From: Verrucomicrobiota bacterium | Lineage (GTDB): Bacteria > Verrucomicrobiota > Verrucomicrobiia > Opitutales > UBA953 | Assembly (NCBI GenBank): GCA_014193315.1 | Contig: BJHS01000005.1 | Span: 90,835-154,834 of the forward strand | Direction: 5' to 3' | Length of the DNA stretch: 64,000 bases | Shown: piece by piece, positions 9,899 to 21,093 of the stretch | Layout: each line of letters opens with the position of its first letter | Numbering within the stretch: the stretch's first letter is position 1 | The notes under the pieces: generated by a model | The model's input: the letters and a program-made list of their open reading frames with translations, nothing else | Database searches by the model: none | Told to the model about the DNA's origin: nothing | Position numbers and translations under genes: made by a program

Positions 9899-12433
9899 TT
9901 AGTGCTCCGGCTCCCGCTCGGCCGCGGCCGCCTCGGCGGAAGCCGACGCCGCGGGCGAATCACTGAGCCGGATGAGGGCGTCCAGCGACGAGAAGTGCCG
10001 CGTCCAATCGGTCATATCAGGGATATCACCGACCACCGTGGAAAAGAGCTCTCGCTTCTCCTGCTTGAGTTCCTCGATGCGCTCCTCGACCGTGCCCGGG
10101 GCGATCATGCGATAGATGAGCACGGGGTTCTTCTGGCCGATGCGGTGGACGCGGTCGACGGCCTGGGCCTCGACGGCGGGATTCCACCACGGATCCAGGA
10201 GGAAGACGTACTCGGCGGTATTCAGGGTGATACCGGTCCCGCCCGCCTTGAGCGAGGCGAGGAAAAGCGCCGGGCCCTTCGTGTCCTTGAAGCGTTCCAC
10301 CGGAGTGGAGCGATCCTTCGTCTCCCCGGTCAGCTCGAAGATCGGCAGGTGAGGAAGCTCGCGGGCCAAAGCGGATTTCACGCGTTCAATCAGGGAGACG
10401 AACTGCGAGAAGACCACGGCCTTGGAACCGTTGGCCGCGACTTCGGCCAACTTTGAGACGAGTAAGGTGATCTTGCCGGAGTGGGCCGACGGGCAATCGT
10501 GGTTCTCGGGGAGGAGGCCGGGGTCGCAGCAGACTTGCCGGAGCCGCATGAGCAAGGTCAGCACCGAGGTCGCGTCGCGGGAAAGCAGCGTCGCCAGTTC
10601 GCCCGAAAGCCCGCTGCCCTGGGTCAGGTGCTGGTAAAGCGCCCGCTGCTCGTGGGTGAGCGGGCAAGGCAGCACCACCTCCATCTTCGGGGGGATGTCG
10701 GCCGCCACGTGGCGCTTGAGTCGACGAAGGACGAAAGGCGAAACCTGCCGGCGGACCTTGCCCAAGGCGGCCTGCGGATCGCGCAGCATCAGGCGCTCGA
10801 ACTGCGCGCGCTTACCCAGGAGTCCGGGCATGAGGAAGCGTAAGATGGTCCACAGGTCCGTCGGGCGATTCTCCAGCGGCGTGCCGGTGATGGCGATGCG
10901 ATGGTCGGCTTGCAGCGAGACGCAGGTCTGGGTCGTCTTGGATTCCGGGTTCTTGATGGCTTGGGCCTCGTCCAGCACGGCGTAGCCGAACCGGGTCTTC
11001 GCCAACTGATCCGCGTGACGACGCAGCTGGGTGTAACTCGAGATCCACAGGCGCGCCGCGGGGTTGCGCACGAAGTCATCGTCGGCGGTCAAGACAAAGA
11101 CGCTGGCGCTGAGTTCCGGATGGAAACGTTTGATCTCGCCGATCCACACCGGAATGACGCTCGCCGGGCAGACGATGATGGTGCGTTCACCGGCGGGACG
11201 CGAAGCCAGCAAGGCCAGGACCTGGACCGTCTTGCCCAAGCCCATCTCGTCGGCGAGCAAGGGGTGGGCACCGAGTTCACAAAGGCGGGCGAGCCAGGCG
11301 ACGCCCTTGGCCTGGTAGGGGCGCAAGTGGGCCGGCAAGTCCTCGGGCAGGACCGGCTCCTGCAGCAAGCGATCCTTCCACGCCTTCAGGTCGTCGTTGA
11401 GTTTCAGGGCGCCCACCGCGGCATGGTCGAAAAGCGAGAGCAACAGGTAACGCGGGACCTCCCCTTCCTTGGCGCGCCAATCCTCGGAGAAGTCGGCCAC
11501 GGCGGCATTGTAGGCCACGACCCCCTTGCCGGGCAGGATCACCGGACGCCCGCCGGCCTTCAGGAGGAGTTTCTGCTCCTCGGCCAAGAGGCGGTGCTTG
11601 CCGGCTTTGAGCCGCCAATTCAGGCGGAAAGACTTGCCGTCCGCCCCGGACTCGGCGTCGGCGTCCACCTCGACCTGCAGCTGTTCATTGCGGAAGATAT
11701 CCAGCGACTCCTCACCGACCAGGCGAAAGCGCTTTCGCCATTCCGCGAGTTCCTCGCGCACAAAACGTTCAATCCGGCCAATGTTGTCGATCGCCCACGT
11801 ACCGGCGGTCTTGCTGTAGGTGAAGCCAGCCCGATGGGCGACCGTGCTGAACCGGAACAATGTCTGGCGTTGTTCATCGGAAAGTTCATCACCGGGGACC
11901 GCCCCCGACCCGAAACAGCTCCAGGCATGCCCGCCGCGCCCCGCCCACGAGGCGGCGGCCGTGAGACCACCGGAAGTCAGTTCGAAAGCCACCTGTAACT
12001 TCAGGGCCGTCCGGGCGCCCGCATCCTTGCGCTCCGGCTCGATCGGCGCCGCGACCGTGGCCGCGGGCGCCGAATCATCGATCGGGGAAATTTCATCCCC
12101 GAGCAACTCTTCGACCTCATACATTGCGGCGACCGCATACGGTGCGCCATTTTCCTCCTCGGGCAGGGAGGTCCGCCACTCGATGCCCTTTTCAGCCAAC
12201 TCGATCACCGCGCGAACGGTCAGGGTGTCGGTGCGCGTCACCGCTTCCGCGGTTTGCGGCTTCAATTCCAGCGAACGGACCAGCCCTTCGGTGTAAATGC
12301 GCCGTCCTTCCACCAAGTCGGCCTTCTTGAACCCTCTCTCCCAGCCTTCGGGCAGGGACGTGAACCACCGTTCCAAGGCTTCCGTGGAATACGAACGATT
12401 AGCCGGTCGTGGGGTGGGCATCGACGGACCCAT
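9899..12433 (-). CDS. SNF2-family DEAD/DEAH-box helicase
   Basis: LLADEMGLGKTVQVLALLAS, LDEAQAIKNPESKT, LDPWWNPAVEAQAVDRVHRIGQ. Confidence 0.94.
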   Translation of the reverse strand: MGPSMPTPRPANRSYSTEALERWFTSLPEGWERGFKKADLVEGRRIYTEGLVRSLELKPQTAEAVTRTDTLTVRAVIELAEKGIEWRTSLPEEENGAPYAVAAMYEVEELLGDEISPIDDSAPAATVAAPIEPERKDAGARTALKLQVAFELTSGGLTAAASWAGRGGHAWSCFGSGAVPGDELSDEQRQTLFRFSTVAHRAGFTYSKTAGTWAIDNIGRIERFVREELAEWRKRFRLVGEESLDIFRNEQLQVEVDADAESGADGKSFRLNWRLKAGKHRLLAEEQKLLLKAGGRPVILPGKGVVAYNAAVADFSEDWRAKEGEVPRYLLLSLFDHAAVGALKLNDDLKAWKDRLLQEPVLPEDLPAHLRPYQAKGVAWLARLCELGAHPLLADEMGLGKTVQVLALLASRPAGERTIIVCPASVIPVWIGEIKRFHPELSASVFVLTADDDFVRNPAARLWISSYTQLRRHADQLAKTRFGYAVLDEAQAIKNPESKTTQTCVSLQADHRIAITGTPLENRPTDLWTILRFLMPGLLGKRAQFERLMLRDPQAALGKVRRQVSPFVLRRLKRHVAADIPPKMEVVLPCPLTHEQRALYQHLTQGSGLSGELATLLSRDATSVLTLLMRLRQVCCDPGLLPENHDCPSAHSGKITLLVSKLAEVAANGSKAVVFSQFVSLIERVKSALARELPHLPIFELTGETKDRSTPVERFKDTKGPALFLASLKAGGTGITLNTAEYVFLLDPWWNPAVEAQAVDRVHRIGQKNPVLIYRMIAPGTVEERIEELKQEKRELFSTVVGDIPDMTDWTRHFSSLDALIRLSDSPAASASAEAAAAEREPEH

Positions 12434-12565
12434 TAAACCCAGCGGATTTCATCGATACAACACCCAATCGTGCCCCGAAACGCTCATAATAGGCACAGGT
12501 CTGGGCTTGTTTCCCCCTCCGTCCAGTCCCTAGCATCGAGGCTCCCATTTTTATCGGTCACCGAA

Positions 12566-15289
12566 ATGAAACACTTGAGCGTAGCAACTCGCTGGAACGC
12601 CGACCTTGTCGCCGTCAATCATGAGCGCTGGAGCCAGGATCCCCTTTCCGTCGACGCCGACTGGCGTGCCTTTTTCGAGGGGTTCGAGCTAGGCCTCAGC
12701 CTTCCGCCTAAACCTAGCAAGTCCGGCGCGGCCCCCGCGGGCAATGTCGATGCCGTCGCGCAGTTCAAAGTCTTGGCGGCGATCGAGGCTTACCGCATGC
12801 TGGGTCACCTGCAGGCCCGCATCAACCCCCTGTTCGACCCTCAGGCCTATTTCGGCCTGACGGACAAGGCCCTCGGGCTCGACGGTTTAGCCCCCGAACG
12901 TATTTTTAACACGGGCGATTTCCTCGGCGGCAAGATGCTGTCGCTGGCGGAAATCCTGACGAAACTGCGCGCCACCTACTGCGGTCCGATTGGTGTCGAA
13001 TACACCCACATCCAGGATGGCGCCCGGCGGCGATGGCTCCAGGAACGCGTCGAATCTTGCGGGCTACGCCCCGCCTACGACGCGGAGACTCGGCAACGTT
13101 TCCTACGCACCCTTGTTCAAGCCGAACAATTCGAACGCTTCCTCCATCGCACCTTTGTCGGCGCGAAACGTTTCACCGTCGAAGGCGGCGAGACGGTGAT
13201 GAACGCATTGGAGCAACTGCTGCACCGCGCCCCGGGTCTGCGCATCACCGACCTCGTGCTCGGCATGGCCCACCGCGGTCGGCTCAACGTCCTGGTCAAC
13301 CTTTGCGGCAAAAAAGCCGAACACCTGTTCCGGGCCTTCAACGAGAACCACATCCCGGACACCACCCATGGCGATGGGGATGTGAAATACCACCTCGGGT
13401 ACGAAGGCGAACGCACGGTCGACGGCAAGGCCGTCGCCATCACCCTGGCCTATAACCCAAGCCACCTGGAGGCGGTCAATCCCGTCGTGCTCGGCCGCGC
13501 CCGCGCCCGGGTCGACCTGCAGGACAAAGCCACCCGCGCCCAGACCTTGCCCGTGCTTATCCACGGCGACGCCGCCTTCGCGGGTCAGGGCGTCGTGATG
13601 GAGACCCTCAATCTCGCCGGCCTCAAAGGTTATGCCGTCGGTGGCACCATCCACCTCGTGACCAACAACCAGGTCGGCTTCACCACCAACCCGGACGAGG
13701 GGCGCACGGGTCGGCATTGCACCGAGATCGCGAAATTCACCGAAGCACCCATTCTCCACGCCAACGGCGACGACCCGGATGCCGTCGTCCTGGCTACGGA
13801 GATCGCCTTGGAGTACCGTCAACAATTCGGGGCCGATGCGGTCGTCGATATCGTCTGCTACCGCCGCTACGGGCACAATGAGACCGACGAGCCGCTGTTC
13901 ACCCAACCGGTGCTTTACAAGAACATCGCCGCCCACCCCTCGGTGACCGAGCTCTACGCTTCCCGACTCACCCAAGCGGGCTCGACGCCCGACGGGGAGC
14001 TTGCGCTGCTGCGCACCGAATTCGACGTCCTGCTGGAGTCGGCCCAAAACCGCGCCCTCGAGGCCCTGAAGGTCGAGATCGCTGAACGCCAGAAAAACCC
14101 CTTCGGCGTCCGCCCCTTCAACTCGCCCTACGAGCACGTCGTCCCGACCGCCGTCAGCGCCGAACTCCTCGGAAAAGTCGCCCCGCACCTTTGGCAGACT
14201 CCGCCGGATTTCGCCCCCAACCCTAAGATCAAGCGCCTGCTCGACACGAAGGCGGAGGCTTTCAAGTCTGGCGCCAACTTCGATTGGAGCCTCGGGGAAG
14301 GCCTCGCTTTCGCCTCGCTTCTCGCCGAAGGCCACCCGATTCGCCTCTCTGGTCAAGATGTGGAACGCGGCACTTTCTCCCATCGCCATGCCGTCCTGCA
14401 TGACCCTTCGAACGACGCGGAATATTGCCCGCTGAGCTCGCTCGGCGGCGCGCGCATCGAGTTGGTCAACTCATCGCTCTCCGAATACGCCGTGCTCGGC
14501 TTCGACTACGGTTACTCCCTTGAGGCCCCGGACTCGCTCGTGATCTGGGAAGCGCAGTTCGGCGACTTCGCCAATGGCGCCCAGATCGTGATCGACCAGT
14601 TCATCGCTTCGGCGGAATCCAAGTGGAACCAGACCAGCGGCCTCGTGATGTTGCTGCCCCACGGCTACGAAGGCCAAGGCCCCGAGCATTCGTCCGCGCG
14701 CCTCGAACGTTTCCTGCAGCTCTGCGCCGAGAATAACCTCCAGGTCATCCAGCCATCGACCCCGGCCCAGCTCTTCCATGCGCTACGCCGCCAAGTGAAA
14801 TCTGAGTTCCGTAAACCCCTCGTGGTGATGACTCCCAAGAGTCTGCTACGCCACAAGTCCTGCGTCAGCAAGGCGACCGACCTCACCTCCGGCGGCTTCC
14901 ACGCCATCCTCGCCGACGCGACCCCCGCCGCGAAGACCGAGCGCCTGATTCTTTGCTCCGGTAAGGTCTTCTACGAACTCGAGGCCGCGCGCGCCAACCG
15001 CAAGGACACGACCACGTCGATCGTCCGCATCGAACAATTCTACCCGTTCGACGCCGCCACCCTCTCCCAGCTCCATGATCAATACGGCGAGCCCAAGAAG
15101 GTCGTCTGGGTCCAGGATGAGCCGCGCAACATGGGCGGTTGGTCTTTTGTCGCGCCACTGATTGAGCAGACCCTGAACTTGCATCCTCTCTACGCCGGTC
15201 GCGATGCGGGTGCCTCCCCAGCCGTGGGCTCCCTTGCGGTTCATAAGATCGAGCAGGCGGACCTCATCCGGCAGGCGTTCGAAGTCTGA
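12566..15289 (+). CDS. sucA: 2-oxoglutarate dehydrogenase E1 component
   Basis: LVLGMAHRGRLNVLVN, YRRYGHNETDEPLFTQP, HGYEGQGPEHSSARLERFLQLCAE; start trimmed to MKHLSVATRWN. Confidence 0.95.
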   Translation: MKHLSVATRWNADLVAVNHERWSQDPLSVDADWRAFFEGFELGLSLPPKPSKSGAAPAGNVDAVAQFKVLAAIEAYRMLGHLQARINPLFDPQAYFGLTDKALGLDGLAPERIFNTGDFLGGKMLSLAEILTKLRATYCGPIGVEYTHIQDGARRRWLQERVESCGLRPAYDAETRQRFLRTLVQAEQFERFLHRTFVGAKRFTVEGGETVMNALEQLLHRAPGLRITDLVLGMAHRGRLNVLVNLCGKKAEHLFRAFNENHIPDTTHGDGDVKYHLGYEGERTVDGKAVAITLAYNPSHLEAVNPVVLGRARARVDLQDKATRAQTLPVLIHGDAAFAGQGVVMETLNLAGLKGYAVGGTIHLVTNNQVGFTTNPDEGRTGRHCTEIAKFTEAPILHANGDDPDAVVLATEIALEYRQQFGADAVVDIVCYRRYGHNETDEPLFTQPVLYKNIAAHPSVTELYASRLTQAGSTPDGELALLRTEFDVLLESAQNRALEALKVEIAERQKNPFGVRPFNSPYEHVVPTAVSAELLGKVAPHLWQTPPDFAPNPKIKRLLDTKAEAFKSGANFDWSLGEGLAFASLLAEGHPIRLSGQDVERGTFSHRHAVLHDPSNDAEYCPLSSLGGARIELVNSSLSEYAVLGFDYGYSLEAPDSLVIWEAQFGDFANGAQIVIDQFIASAESKWNQTSGLVMLLPHGYEGQGPEHSSARLERFLQLCAENNLQVIQPSTPAQLFHALRRQVKSEFRKPLVVMTPKSLLRHKSCVSKATDLTSGGFHAILADATPAAKTERLILCSGKVFYELEAARANRKDTTTSIVRIEQFYPFDAATLSQLHDQYGEPKKVVWVQDEPRNMGGWSFVAPLIEQTLNLHPLYAGRDAGASPAVGSLAVHKIEQADLIRQAFEV

Positions 15290-15425
15290 TCTGAGTCAGT
15301 AGTACTGGTTGCGACGGTCTTTCGACCCCCTTCTACCCCGGAAACGGCCGTCCTAGGTCGATTAAAGGGTCATTTCCCCGTTGAAACCACCTGAAAGGGG
15401 TTCCAAAGTGCCCCATTTACTTTTC

Positions 15426-16658
15426 ATGGCTGTCGACGTCAAAATCCCTCCCATGGGAGAATCCATCACTGGCGGCTTGCTCGCTGCCTGGCTGGTCAAA
15501 AACGGGGATGCGGTCCGCAAAGGCCAGCCCCTCTTCTCCTATGAAACCGATAAGGTCACTTCCGAAGGCACCGCCGAGGTCGATGGCCGGATCACCATCT
15601 CCGTTGAAGCCGGCACCGAAGTCCTCGTAGGCCAAGTGGTTGCCAGCATCGAAGCTGGCGCGGCCGGCAACGCTCCCTCCGCCGCCCCTGCCCCGGTCGC
15701 CGCTCCGGCCACCCCAGTCGCCGCCAAGTCGGGTGCCGCCGCCGAAATCTCGCCCGCCGTCCGTCGTCTGTCCGCCGAAACCGGCCTCGACCCGGCCGCT
15801 CTCGAAGGCAGCGGCAAAGCCGGACGGGTCACCAAGGGAGACATGCTCGCCGCCATCGCCGGCCAAGTCCGCATCAAGGCCGTCACCACTGCCTCCAGCC
15901 CGACGACCGTCGCCACCCCGGCAGCTCGGTCGGCCCCGGCGGAAGTTCCTGCGCGCGTCGGTCAGACGACGCGCAAGCGTATGTCGCCGCTTCGCCGCAA
16001 GATCGCTGAACGCCTTGTCCAGGCAAAATCCGAGACCGCGATGCTAACCACCTTCAATGAGGTGAACATGGCCCCGGTGATGGAACTCCGCAAACGCCAC
16101 GGGGAAGAATTCCTCAAGAAATACGGGATCAAACTCGGGTTCATGTCTTTTTTCGTCAAGGCGGTCGTCCATGCTCTGAAGGAAGTCCCGACGGTGAACG
16201 CCCAACTCGACGGCGAGGATATCATCGAGAATCACTTCTTCGATATCGGGGTCGCCGTGGGCACCGACAAGGGCCTCATGGTTCCGGTTGTCCGCGATTG
16301 CGATCAGCTCAACTTCGCGGGTATCGAGAAGGCCATCGGCGATTACGGCAAGCGTGCGCGCGATGGTAAAATCCAACTCGCCGACCTACAGGGTGGCGTC
16401 TTCACCATTTCCAACGGTGGTATCTATGGGTCGATGCTTTCCACCCCGATCCTGAACCACCCGCAGGCCGCCATCATGGGCCTGCACAACATCGTGGAAC
16501 GCCCGGTCGTCGAGAATGGGCAGATCGTCGTCCGCCCGATTATGTACCTGGCGCTCTCCTACGACCATCGGATCATCGATGGCAAGGAAGCGGTGACCTT
16601 CCTCGTCAAAGTCCGCCAGTTCATCGAGGATCCCCAGCGCCTGCTCTTTGGCGTCTAA
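15426..16658 (+). CDS. sucB: Dihydrolipoamide succinyltransferase (2-oxoglutarate dehydrogenase E2)
   Basis: Lipoyl motif ETDKVTSE; catalytic [17 protein letters not shown]; start trimmed to [14 protein letters not shown]. Confidence 0.95.
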   Translation: MAVDVKIPPMGESITGGLLAAWLVKNGDAVRKGQPLFSYETDKVTSEGTAEVDGRITISVEAGTEVLVGQVVASIEAGAAGNAPSAAPAPVAAPATPVAAKSGAAAEISPAVRRLSAETGLDPAALEGSGKAGRVTKGDMLAAIAGQVRIKAVTTASSPTTVATPAARSAPAEVPARVGQTTRKRMSPLRRKIAERLVQAKSETAMLTTFNEVNMAPVMELRKRHGEEFLKKYGIKLGFMSFFVKAVVHALKEVPTVNAQLDGEDIIENHFFDIGVAVGTDKGLMVPVVRDCDQLNFAGIEKAIGDYGKRARDGKIQLADLQGGVFTISNGGIYGSMLSTPILNHPQAAIMGLHNIVERPVVENGQIVVRPIMYLALSYDHRIIDGKEAVTFLVKVRQFIEDPQRLLFGV

Positions 16659-16673
16659 CCCCTTCCCTTTCCC

Positions 16674-18074
16674 ATGTCCCAAATCGATCTCGTCGTAATC
16701 GGCTCCGGCCCCGGTGGCTACGTCGCCGCCATCAAGGCAGCCCAGCTCGGCCTCAAGGTAGCCCTGGTGGAAAAAGACCCGACCCTGGGCGGCACCTGCC
16801 TGAACGTCGGCTGCATCCCTTCCAAGGCCCTGCTCCACTCCACGGAAACCTGGCGTCACCTCAATCACTCCAAGCATCACGGCATCGTCGGCGCCGAGAA
16901 GCTCAGCTTCGACGTCCCGACCATGATGACCAACAAGGACAAGGTCGTCTCCCAACTCAATAAAGGCGTCGAGTTCCTCGTGTCCAAGCGCGGGGTCGAG
17001 ATCGTGCGTGGCCTCGGTCGCTTGGGTAAGCCAGGGCAGGTCCAAGTCCGCGGCGCCACGGGCGATCGGGTCCTCGAGACGAAGAACATCCTCCTCGCCA
17101 CCGGCTCGGTGCCGGTCGAGTTACCCTTCATGAAGTTCGACGGCGAGACCGTGATCTCTTCCGACCACGGCATCGCGCTAAAGTCTGTCCCGGAAAAGAT
17201 GGTCGTCGTCGGCGCCGGGGCCATCGGCCTCGAGCTCGGCTCCGTCTGGGCCCGCCTCGGTTCCCAGGTGACCGTCGTCGAGATGCTGCCCGCGATTGGC
17301 GGCCCCGCCTACGACGTCGATATCGCCAAAGCCGCGCAAACGGCCTTCGAAAAGCAAGGTATCAAGTTCGAGCTTGGCGCCAAGGTCACCGGCGTGAAGA
17401 AGACCGCCTCCGGTTCCGCCCTGACGGCCGAACGCGACGGCAAGGGGCTCGAGTTCCCGGCCGACAAGATTCTCGTCGCCGTCGGTCGCAAGGCGAACAC
17501 CACCGGCCTTGGTGCGGCGGAAGCCGGCCTGAAGCTCGATGAGCGTGGCCGCGTTGTCATCGATGCGCACTTCGCCACCAATCTGCCCGGAGTCTATGCC
17601 ATCGGCGACGTCGTCGTCGGCCCGATGCTTGCCCACAAGGCGGAAGAAGAAGGCGTCGCCGTCGCCGAGAACCTCGCCGGCAAGCACGGTCACGTGAACT
17701 ACGGCGTGATCCCCGGCGTCATCTACACCGACCCCGAGGTCGCCTGTGTTGGCCTGTCCGAAGCCGAGGCCAAGGCTAAGAACATCGAGGTGAAAATCGG
17801 CAAATTCATGCTGCAAGGCAACGGCCGAGCCATCGCCAGCGATGCCACCGCCGGCTTCATCAAGGTCATTGCCGACGCCAAGACCGATAAACTCCTCGGC
17901 GTGCAGATGGTCGCCAAGGGTGCGTCCGAGATGATTGCCGCCGCCTGTGCCCACATGGAGTACGGTGGTAGCGCGGAGGATGTCGCCCGGACTTGCTTCG
18001 CCCACCCGACCGTCAGCGAGTCGTTCAAGGAAGCGGCGATGGCCGTATCCAAAGCGAGTATCCATTCGCTCTAA
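16674..18074 (+). CDS. lpdA: Dihydrolipoyl dehydrogenase
   Basis: [50 protein letters not shown]. Confidence 0.96.
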   Translation: MSQIDLVVIGSGPGGYVAAIKAAQLGLKVALVEKDPTLGGTCLNVGCIPSKALLHSTETWRHLNHSKHHGIVGAEKLSFDVPTMMTNKDKVVSQLNKGVEFLVSKRGVEIVRGLGRLGKPGQVQVRGATGDRVLETKNILLATGSVPVELPFMKFDGETVISSDHGIALKSVPEKMVVVGAGAIGLELGSVWARLGSQVTVVEMLPAIGGPAYDVDIAKAAQTAFEKQGIKFELGAKVTGVKKTASGSALTAERDGKGLEFPADKILVAVGRKANTTGLGAAEAGLKLDERGRVVIDAHFATNLPGVYAIGDVVVGPMLAHKAEEEGVAVAENLAGKHGHVNYGVIPGVIYTDPEVACVGLSEAEAKAKNIEVKIGKFMLQGNGRAIASDATAGFIKVIADAKTDKLLGVQMVAKGASEMIAAACAHMEYGGSAEDVARTCFAHPTVSESFKEAAMAVSKASIHSL

Positions 18075-18096
18075 AAAGCCGCCGATAGAAACGACC

Positions 18097-18124
18097 GAAA
18101 GGGTGCGAATAGCACCCTTTCTTC
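18097..18124 (+). terminator. Putative intrinsic terminator after lpdA
   Basis: gaaagggtgc-gaata-gcaccctttc hairpin followed by ttcgttt. Confidence 0.6.
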
Positions 18125-18196
18125 GTTTACAGATTCTATCCGTCAAAAGAGACCGTGACATCGACCCTTTAGCGTCGAAGTCGGTCTTGAAAGTTA

Positions 18197-18298
18197 GGGG
18201 CTAGGCTGACCACGGCACACGGTCGAACTGACTGCCGTTGCTTCCTTCCGGACCTGGCGGGATTCGTCGGCCGACCATTGCATGGGGCCTAGCTGACC
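18197..18298 (-). ncRNA. ffs: Bacterial small signal recognition particle RNA (4.5S type)
   Basis: Minus strand carries the SRP core CCCGCCAGGTCCGGAAGGAAGCAACGG; paired ends GGTCAGCTAGGCCCC ... GTGTGCCGTGGTCAGCCTAGCCCC. Confidence 0.92.
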
Positions 18299-18301
18299 TT
18301 T

Positions 18302-18331
18302 ATTAATGGCATTTCAATCCACGCTTTTCAA
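18302..18331 (-). promoter_or_regulatory. Putative sigma70-type promoter for the SRP RNA
   Basis: Minus strand TTGAAA (18331-18326), 18-nt spacer, ATTAAT (18307-18302) immediately upstream of the RNA 5' end. Confidence 0.45.
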
Positions 18332-18366
18332 CCACCAACTTAGGGTCTAATCCCTTACTTCTTCCG

Positions 18367-21090
18367 ATGGCCGAAATCCCCAAGTCCTACGACCCCCAGG
18401 GGGTCGAACAACAATGGTACGACCGCTGGGTCATCGCCGGCTGCTTCGCCGCAAAAGTCGACCCGACCAAGGAGTCGTTCGCGGTGATGATCCCGCCGCC
18501 TAACGTCACCGGCGTCCTCCATATGGGGCACCTGCTGAACAATACGCTGCAAGATATCATGGTGCGCCGCGCCCGGCAGGAAGGTAAATCCGCCCTCTGG
18601 CTCCCCGGCACCGACCATGCGGGTATCGCCACGCAGTCCCGCGTCGAAAAAGAACTGCGGCAGAAACACGGCCAGACCCGTCATGACCTCGGCCGTGAGA
18701 AGTTCATCGAGGTCGCGTCCGAATGGCGGGACAAACACGGCGGGATCATCCTCGGACAGCTCCGCAAACTCGGCGCCTCCTGCGACTGGGATCGCACCGT
18801 TCACACCCTCGACGCCGGCTACTCGCAGGCCGTTCTCCAGACGTTCGTCACCCTCTACGAGCGCGGCTACGTCTATCGCGGTAAGCGCATGGTGAACTGG
18901 TGCCCGGTCTCGCAGACCGGTCTCTCCGACGAAGAAGTCATCATGAGGCCCTCCAAGGGCTCGCTCTACCGCATGCGCTATGAGGTCGTCGAATCGCCCG
19001 GGACCTTCCTGGAGATTTCCACCACGCGCCCCGAGACGATTCCCGGCGACGCCGCGGTGGCGGTCCATCCTGACGACGAGCGCTACCAGCATCTCATCGG
19101 CAAGCACGTCTGGCGTCCCTTCCCGCGCGCCCCGATTCCCATTGTCGGGGACACGGCGGTCGAAAAGGCCTTCGGCACGGGCGTCCTGAAGGTCACCCCG
19201 GCCCATGACCGCACGGACTTCGACATCGGCAAGCGCCATCAGCTCCCGGTGATCGATGTCATGAACCCGGATGGGACGATGAACGCCGACGCTGGCCCGC
19301 TTGCCGGACTGGAACGTTTCAAGGCCCGGGCTGCCGCGGAGAAACTCCTCGAGGAACTTGGCGCGCTGGTGAAGACCGAGCCTTATGAGAACACCGTCGG
19401 CTACTCCGAACGCGCCGACGTGCCGATCGAGCCCCGCCTCAGCGAGCAGTGGTTCATCCGTTACCCGAAGATCGAGGAAGCCAAGCGGGCGGTGACCACG
19501 GGGATCATCAAATTCCACCCCGAACGCTGGACCAAGACTTACCTGCACTGGCTCGAGAATATCCAAGACTGGTGCGTCAGCCGCCAACTTTGGTGGGGTC
19601 ATCGCATTCCCGTCTGGTACCGCAAAGGCGCCGACCGTAACGACGCCGCCAACCGGCACGTCGCCCTCACCCCGCCGACCGACCCTCAGAACTGGGAGCA
19701 GGACCCTGATGTGCTCGATACGTGGGCGTCTTCCTGGTTGTGGTGCCTGGCGACCATCGGCTGGCGTCAGCCGGGCGAGACGACCGAGGAACTCAAGCAT
19801 TGGTACCCGACGGGGGCCCTCGCCACGGGTCCAGATATCATCTTCCTTTGGGTCGCCCGGATGATCATCGCCGGCCTCGAACTGCATGGACCCGAGAAGA
19901 AGACGCTGACCGATGACGAGATCCGCGAGCGTATCCCCTTCAAGCGCGTGTACTTCAACGGCATCATCCGCGACAAGCAGGGCCGCAAGATGTCCAAGTC
20001 CCTCGGCAACTCGCCCGAACCTCTCGACCTCATCGCCAAGTTTGGGGCCGACGGCCTTCGTTTCGGACTCCTGTCCATCGCCCCCAAGGGGCAGGACATC
20101 CTGTTTGATGAGGATCGGGTCAGCCAGGGTCGCAACTTCTGCAATAAACTCTGGAACGCCGCCCGCTTCCGGCAGATGTCCGGCCCCATGTTCAACAACG
20201 CCACGCTGCCGGCGATCGTCGTCCGCATCCGTGCACCCGAACTCGACGACGATGACTTCGCGATTTTGCACGGCTTAGCCGAGCTGACCGATGCGACCAC
20301 CAAAAACCTCGAGGTGCACGAGTTCACCGCTTACGCTCAGGGACTCTACGCTTTCTTCTGGGGCGACTTCTGCGACTGGTATGTCGAGGCTTCGAAATCC
20401 CGCCTCGCCGACCCCGCGCTGCGCGATAACTGCCTCGCGGTGCAGGACTTGGTACTCCGCCAGTTTCTCCTGCTGCTCCACCCGGTCGCCCCGTTCATCA
20501 CCGAGGAACTCTGGCACCTACTGGGTTACGGACCGGAACAAGATTTCATCCAGCGTCACCACTCGGGCTCGGGTGGCGACCTCCTCCGGGTCTTACGCGA
20601 CCATGGGGTGAAACTGCTTTCCTCCAAAGTTGCGGACGTTGTCGCCTTGCGTGAATTTGTCGCCGCTGTGCGTGCCCTCAAATCCCAAGGCAACCAGGCA
20701 ACGCGACGCGACAGCATCATCACCGTCGTACCCAAGGATGCCCCCAGCCGGGCCTTATTGGACGGCAACCGAGACAAACTCAGCCGCCTTGCTGGCTTGG
20801 CTGAGCTCAGTTTCACCGCGGACCTCGGCGGGCGTACGGGCTCACTCACTGGCTTGGGCACCATCGCCCTCGAACTGAGCGGCACGGTCGACGTGGAGGC
20901 GGAGAAGGCCCGCCTCGGCAAGGAACTCGAGAAGCTCGCGAAGGCGGTCGCCGCCGGCGAAGCCAAACTCTCCAACGAGGCCTTCGTCTCCAAGGCCCCG
21001 CCCGCGATCCTCGACGGCGCCCGCAAGCAGCTCGATGAAGTCCGCGGTAAGCGTGATGAGATCGCCCGCATGATCGCCACCCTGGGCTGA
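18367..21090 (+). CDS. valS: Valyl-tRNA synthetase
   Basis: PPPNVTGVLHMGHLLNNTLQDI, GRKMSKSLGNSPEPLDLI. Confidence 0.97.
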   Translation: MAEIPKSYDPQGVEQQWYDRWVIAGCFAAKVDPTKESFAVMIPPPNVTGVLHMGHLLNNTLQDIMVRRARQEGKSALWLPGTDHAGIATQSRVEKELRQKHGQTRHDLGREKFIEVASEWRDKHGGIILGQLRKLGASCDWDRTVHTLDAGYSQAVLQTFVTLYERGYVYRGKRMVNWCPVSQTGLSDEEVIMRPSKGSLYRMRYEVVESPGTFLEISTTRPETIPGDAAVAVHPDDERYQHLIGKHVWRPFPRAPIPIVGDTAVEKAFGTGVLKVTPAHDRTDFDIGKRHQLPVIDVMNPDGTMNADAGPLAGLERFKARAAAEKLLEELGALVKTEPYENTVGYSERADVPIEPRLSEQWFIRYPKIEEAKRAVTTGIIKFHPERWTKTYLHWLENIQDWCVSRQLWWGHRIPVWYRKGADRNDAANRHVALTPPTDPQNWEQDPDVLDTWASSWLWCLATIGWRQPGETTEELKHWYPTGALATGPDIIFLWVARMIIAGLELHGPEKKTLTDDEIRERIPFKRVYFNGIIRDKQGRKMSKSLGNSPEPLDLIAKFGADGLRFGLLSIAPKGQDILFDEDRVSQGRNFCNKLWNAARFRQMSGPMFNNATLPAIVVRIRAPELDDDDFAILHGLAELTDATTKNLEVHEFTAYAQGLYAFFWGDFCDWYVEASKSRLADPALRDNCLAVQDLVLRQFLLLLHPVAPFITEELWHLLGYGPEQDFIQRHHSGSGGDLLRVLRDHGVKLLSSKVADVVALREFVAAVRALKSQGNQATRRDSIITVVPKDAPSRALLDGNRDKLSRLAGLAELSFTADLGGRTGSLTGLGTIALELSGTVDVEAEKARLGKELEKLAKAVAAGEAKLSNEAFVSKAPPAILDGARKQLDEVRGKRDEIARMIATLG

Positions 21091-21093
21091 CCC

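Noticed and set aside
10901-11998. 365-aa plus-strand ORF inside the SNF2 helicase
   Set aside because: Lies within a helicase with intact motifs on the other strand.
13103-14401. 432-aa minus-strand ORF inside sucA
   Set aside because: Antisense shadow of a confidently identified gene, no recognisable motif.
15290-15425. Possible attenuator or riboswitch between sucA and sucB
   Set aside because: Only a short GGTC-TTTC-GACC hairpin was found; no convincing larger structure.
18355-20271. 638-aa minus-strand ORF antisense to valS
   Set aside because: Fully covered by an unambiguous valS; long antisense ORFs are expected in high-GC genes.
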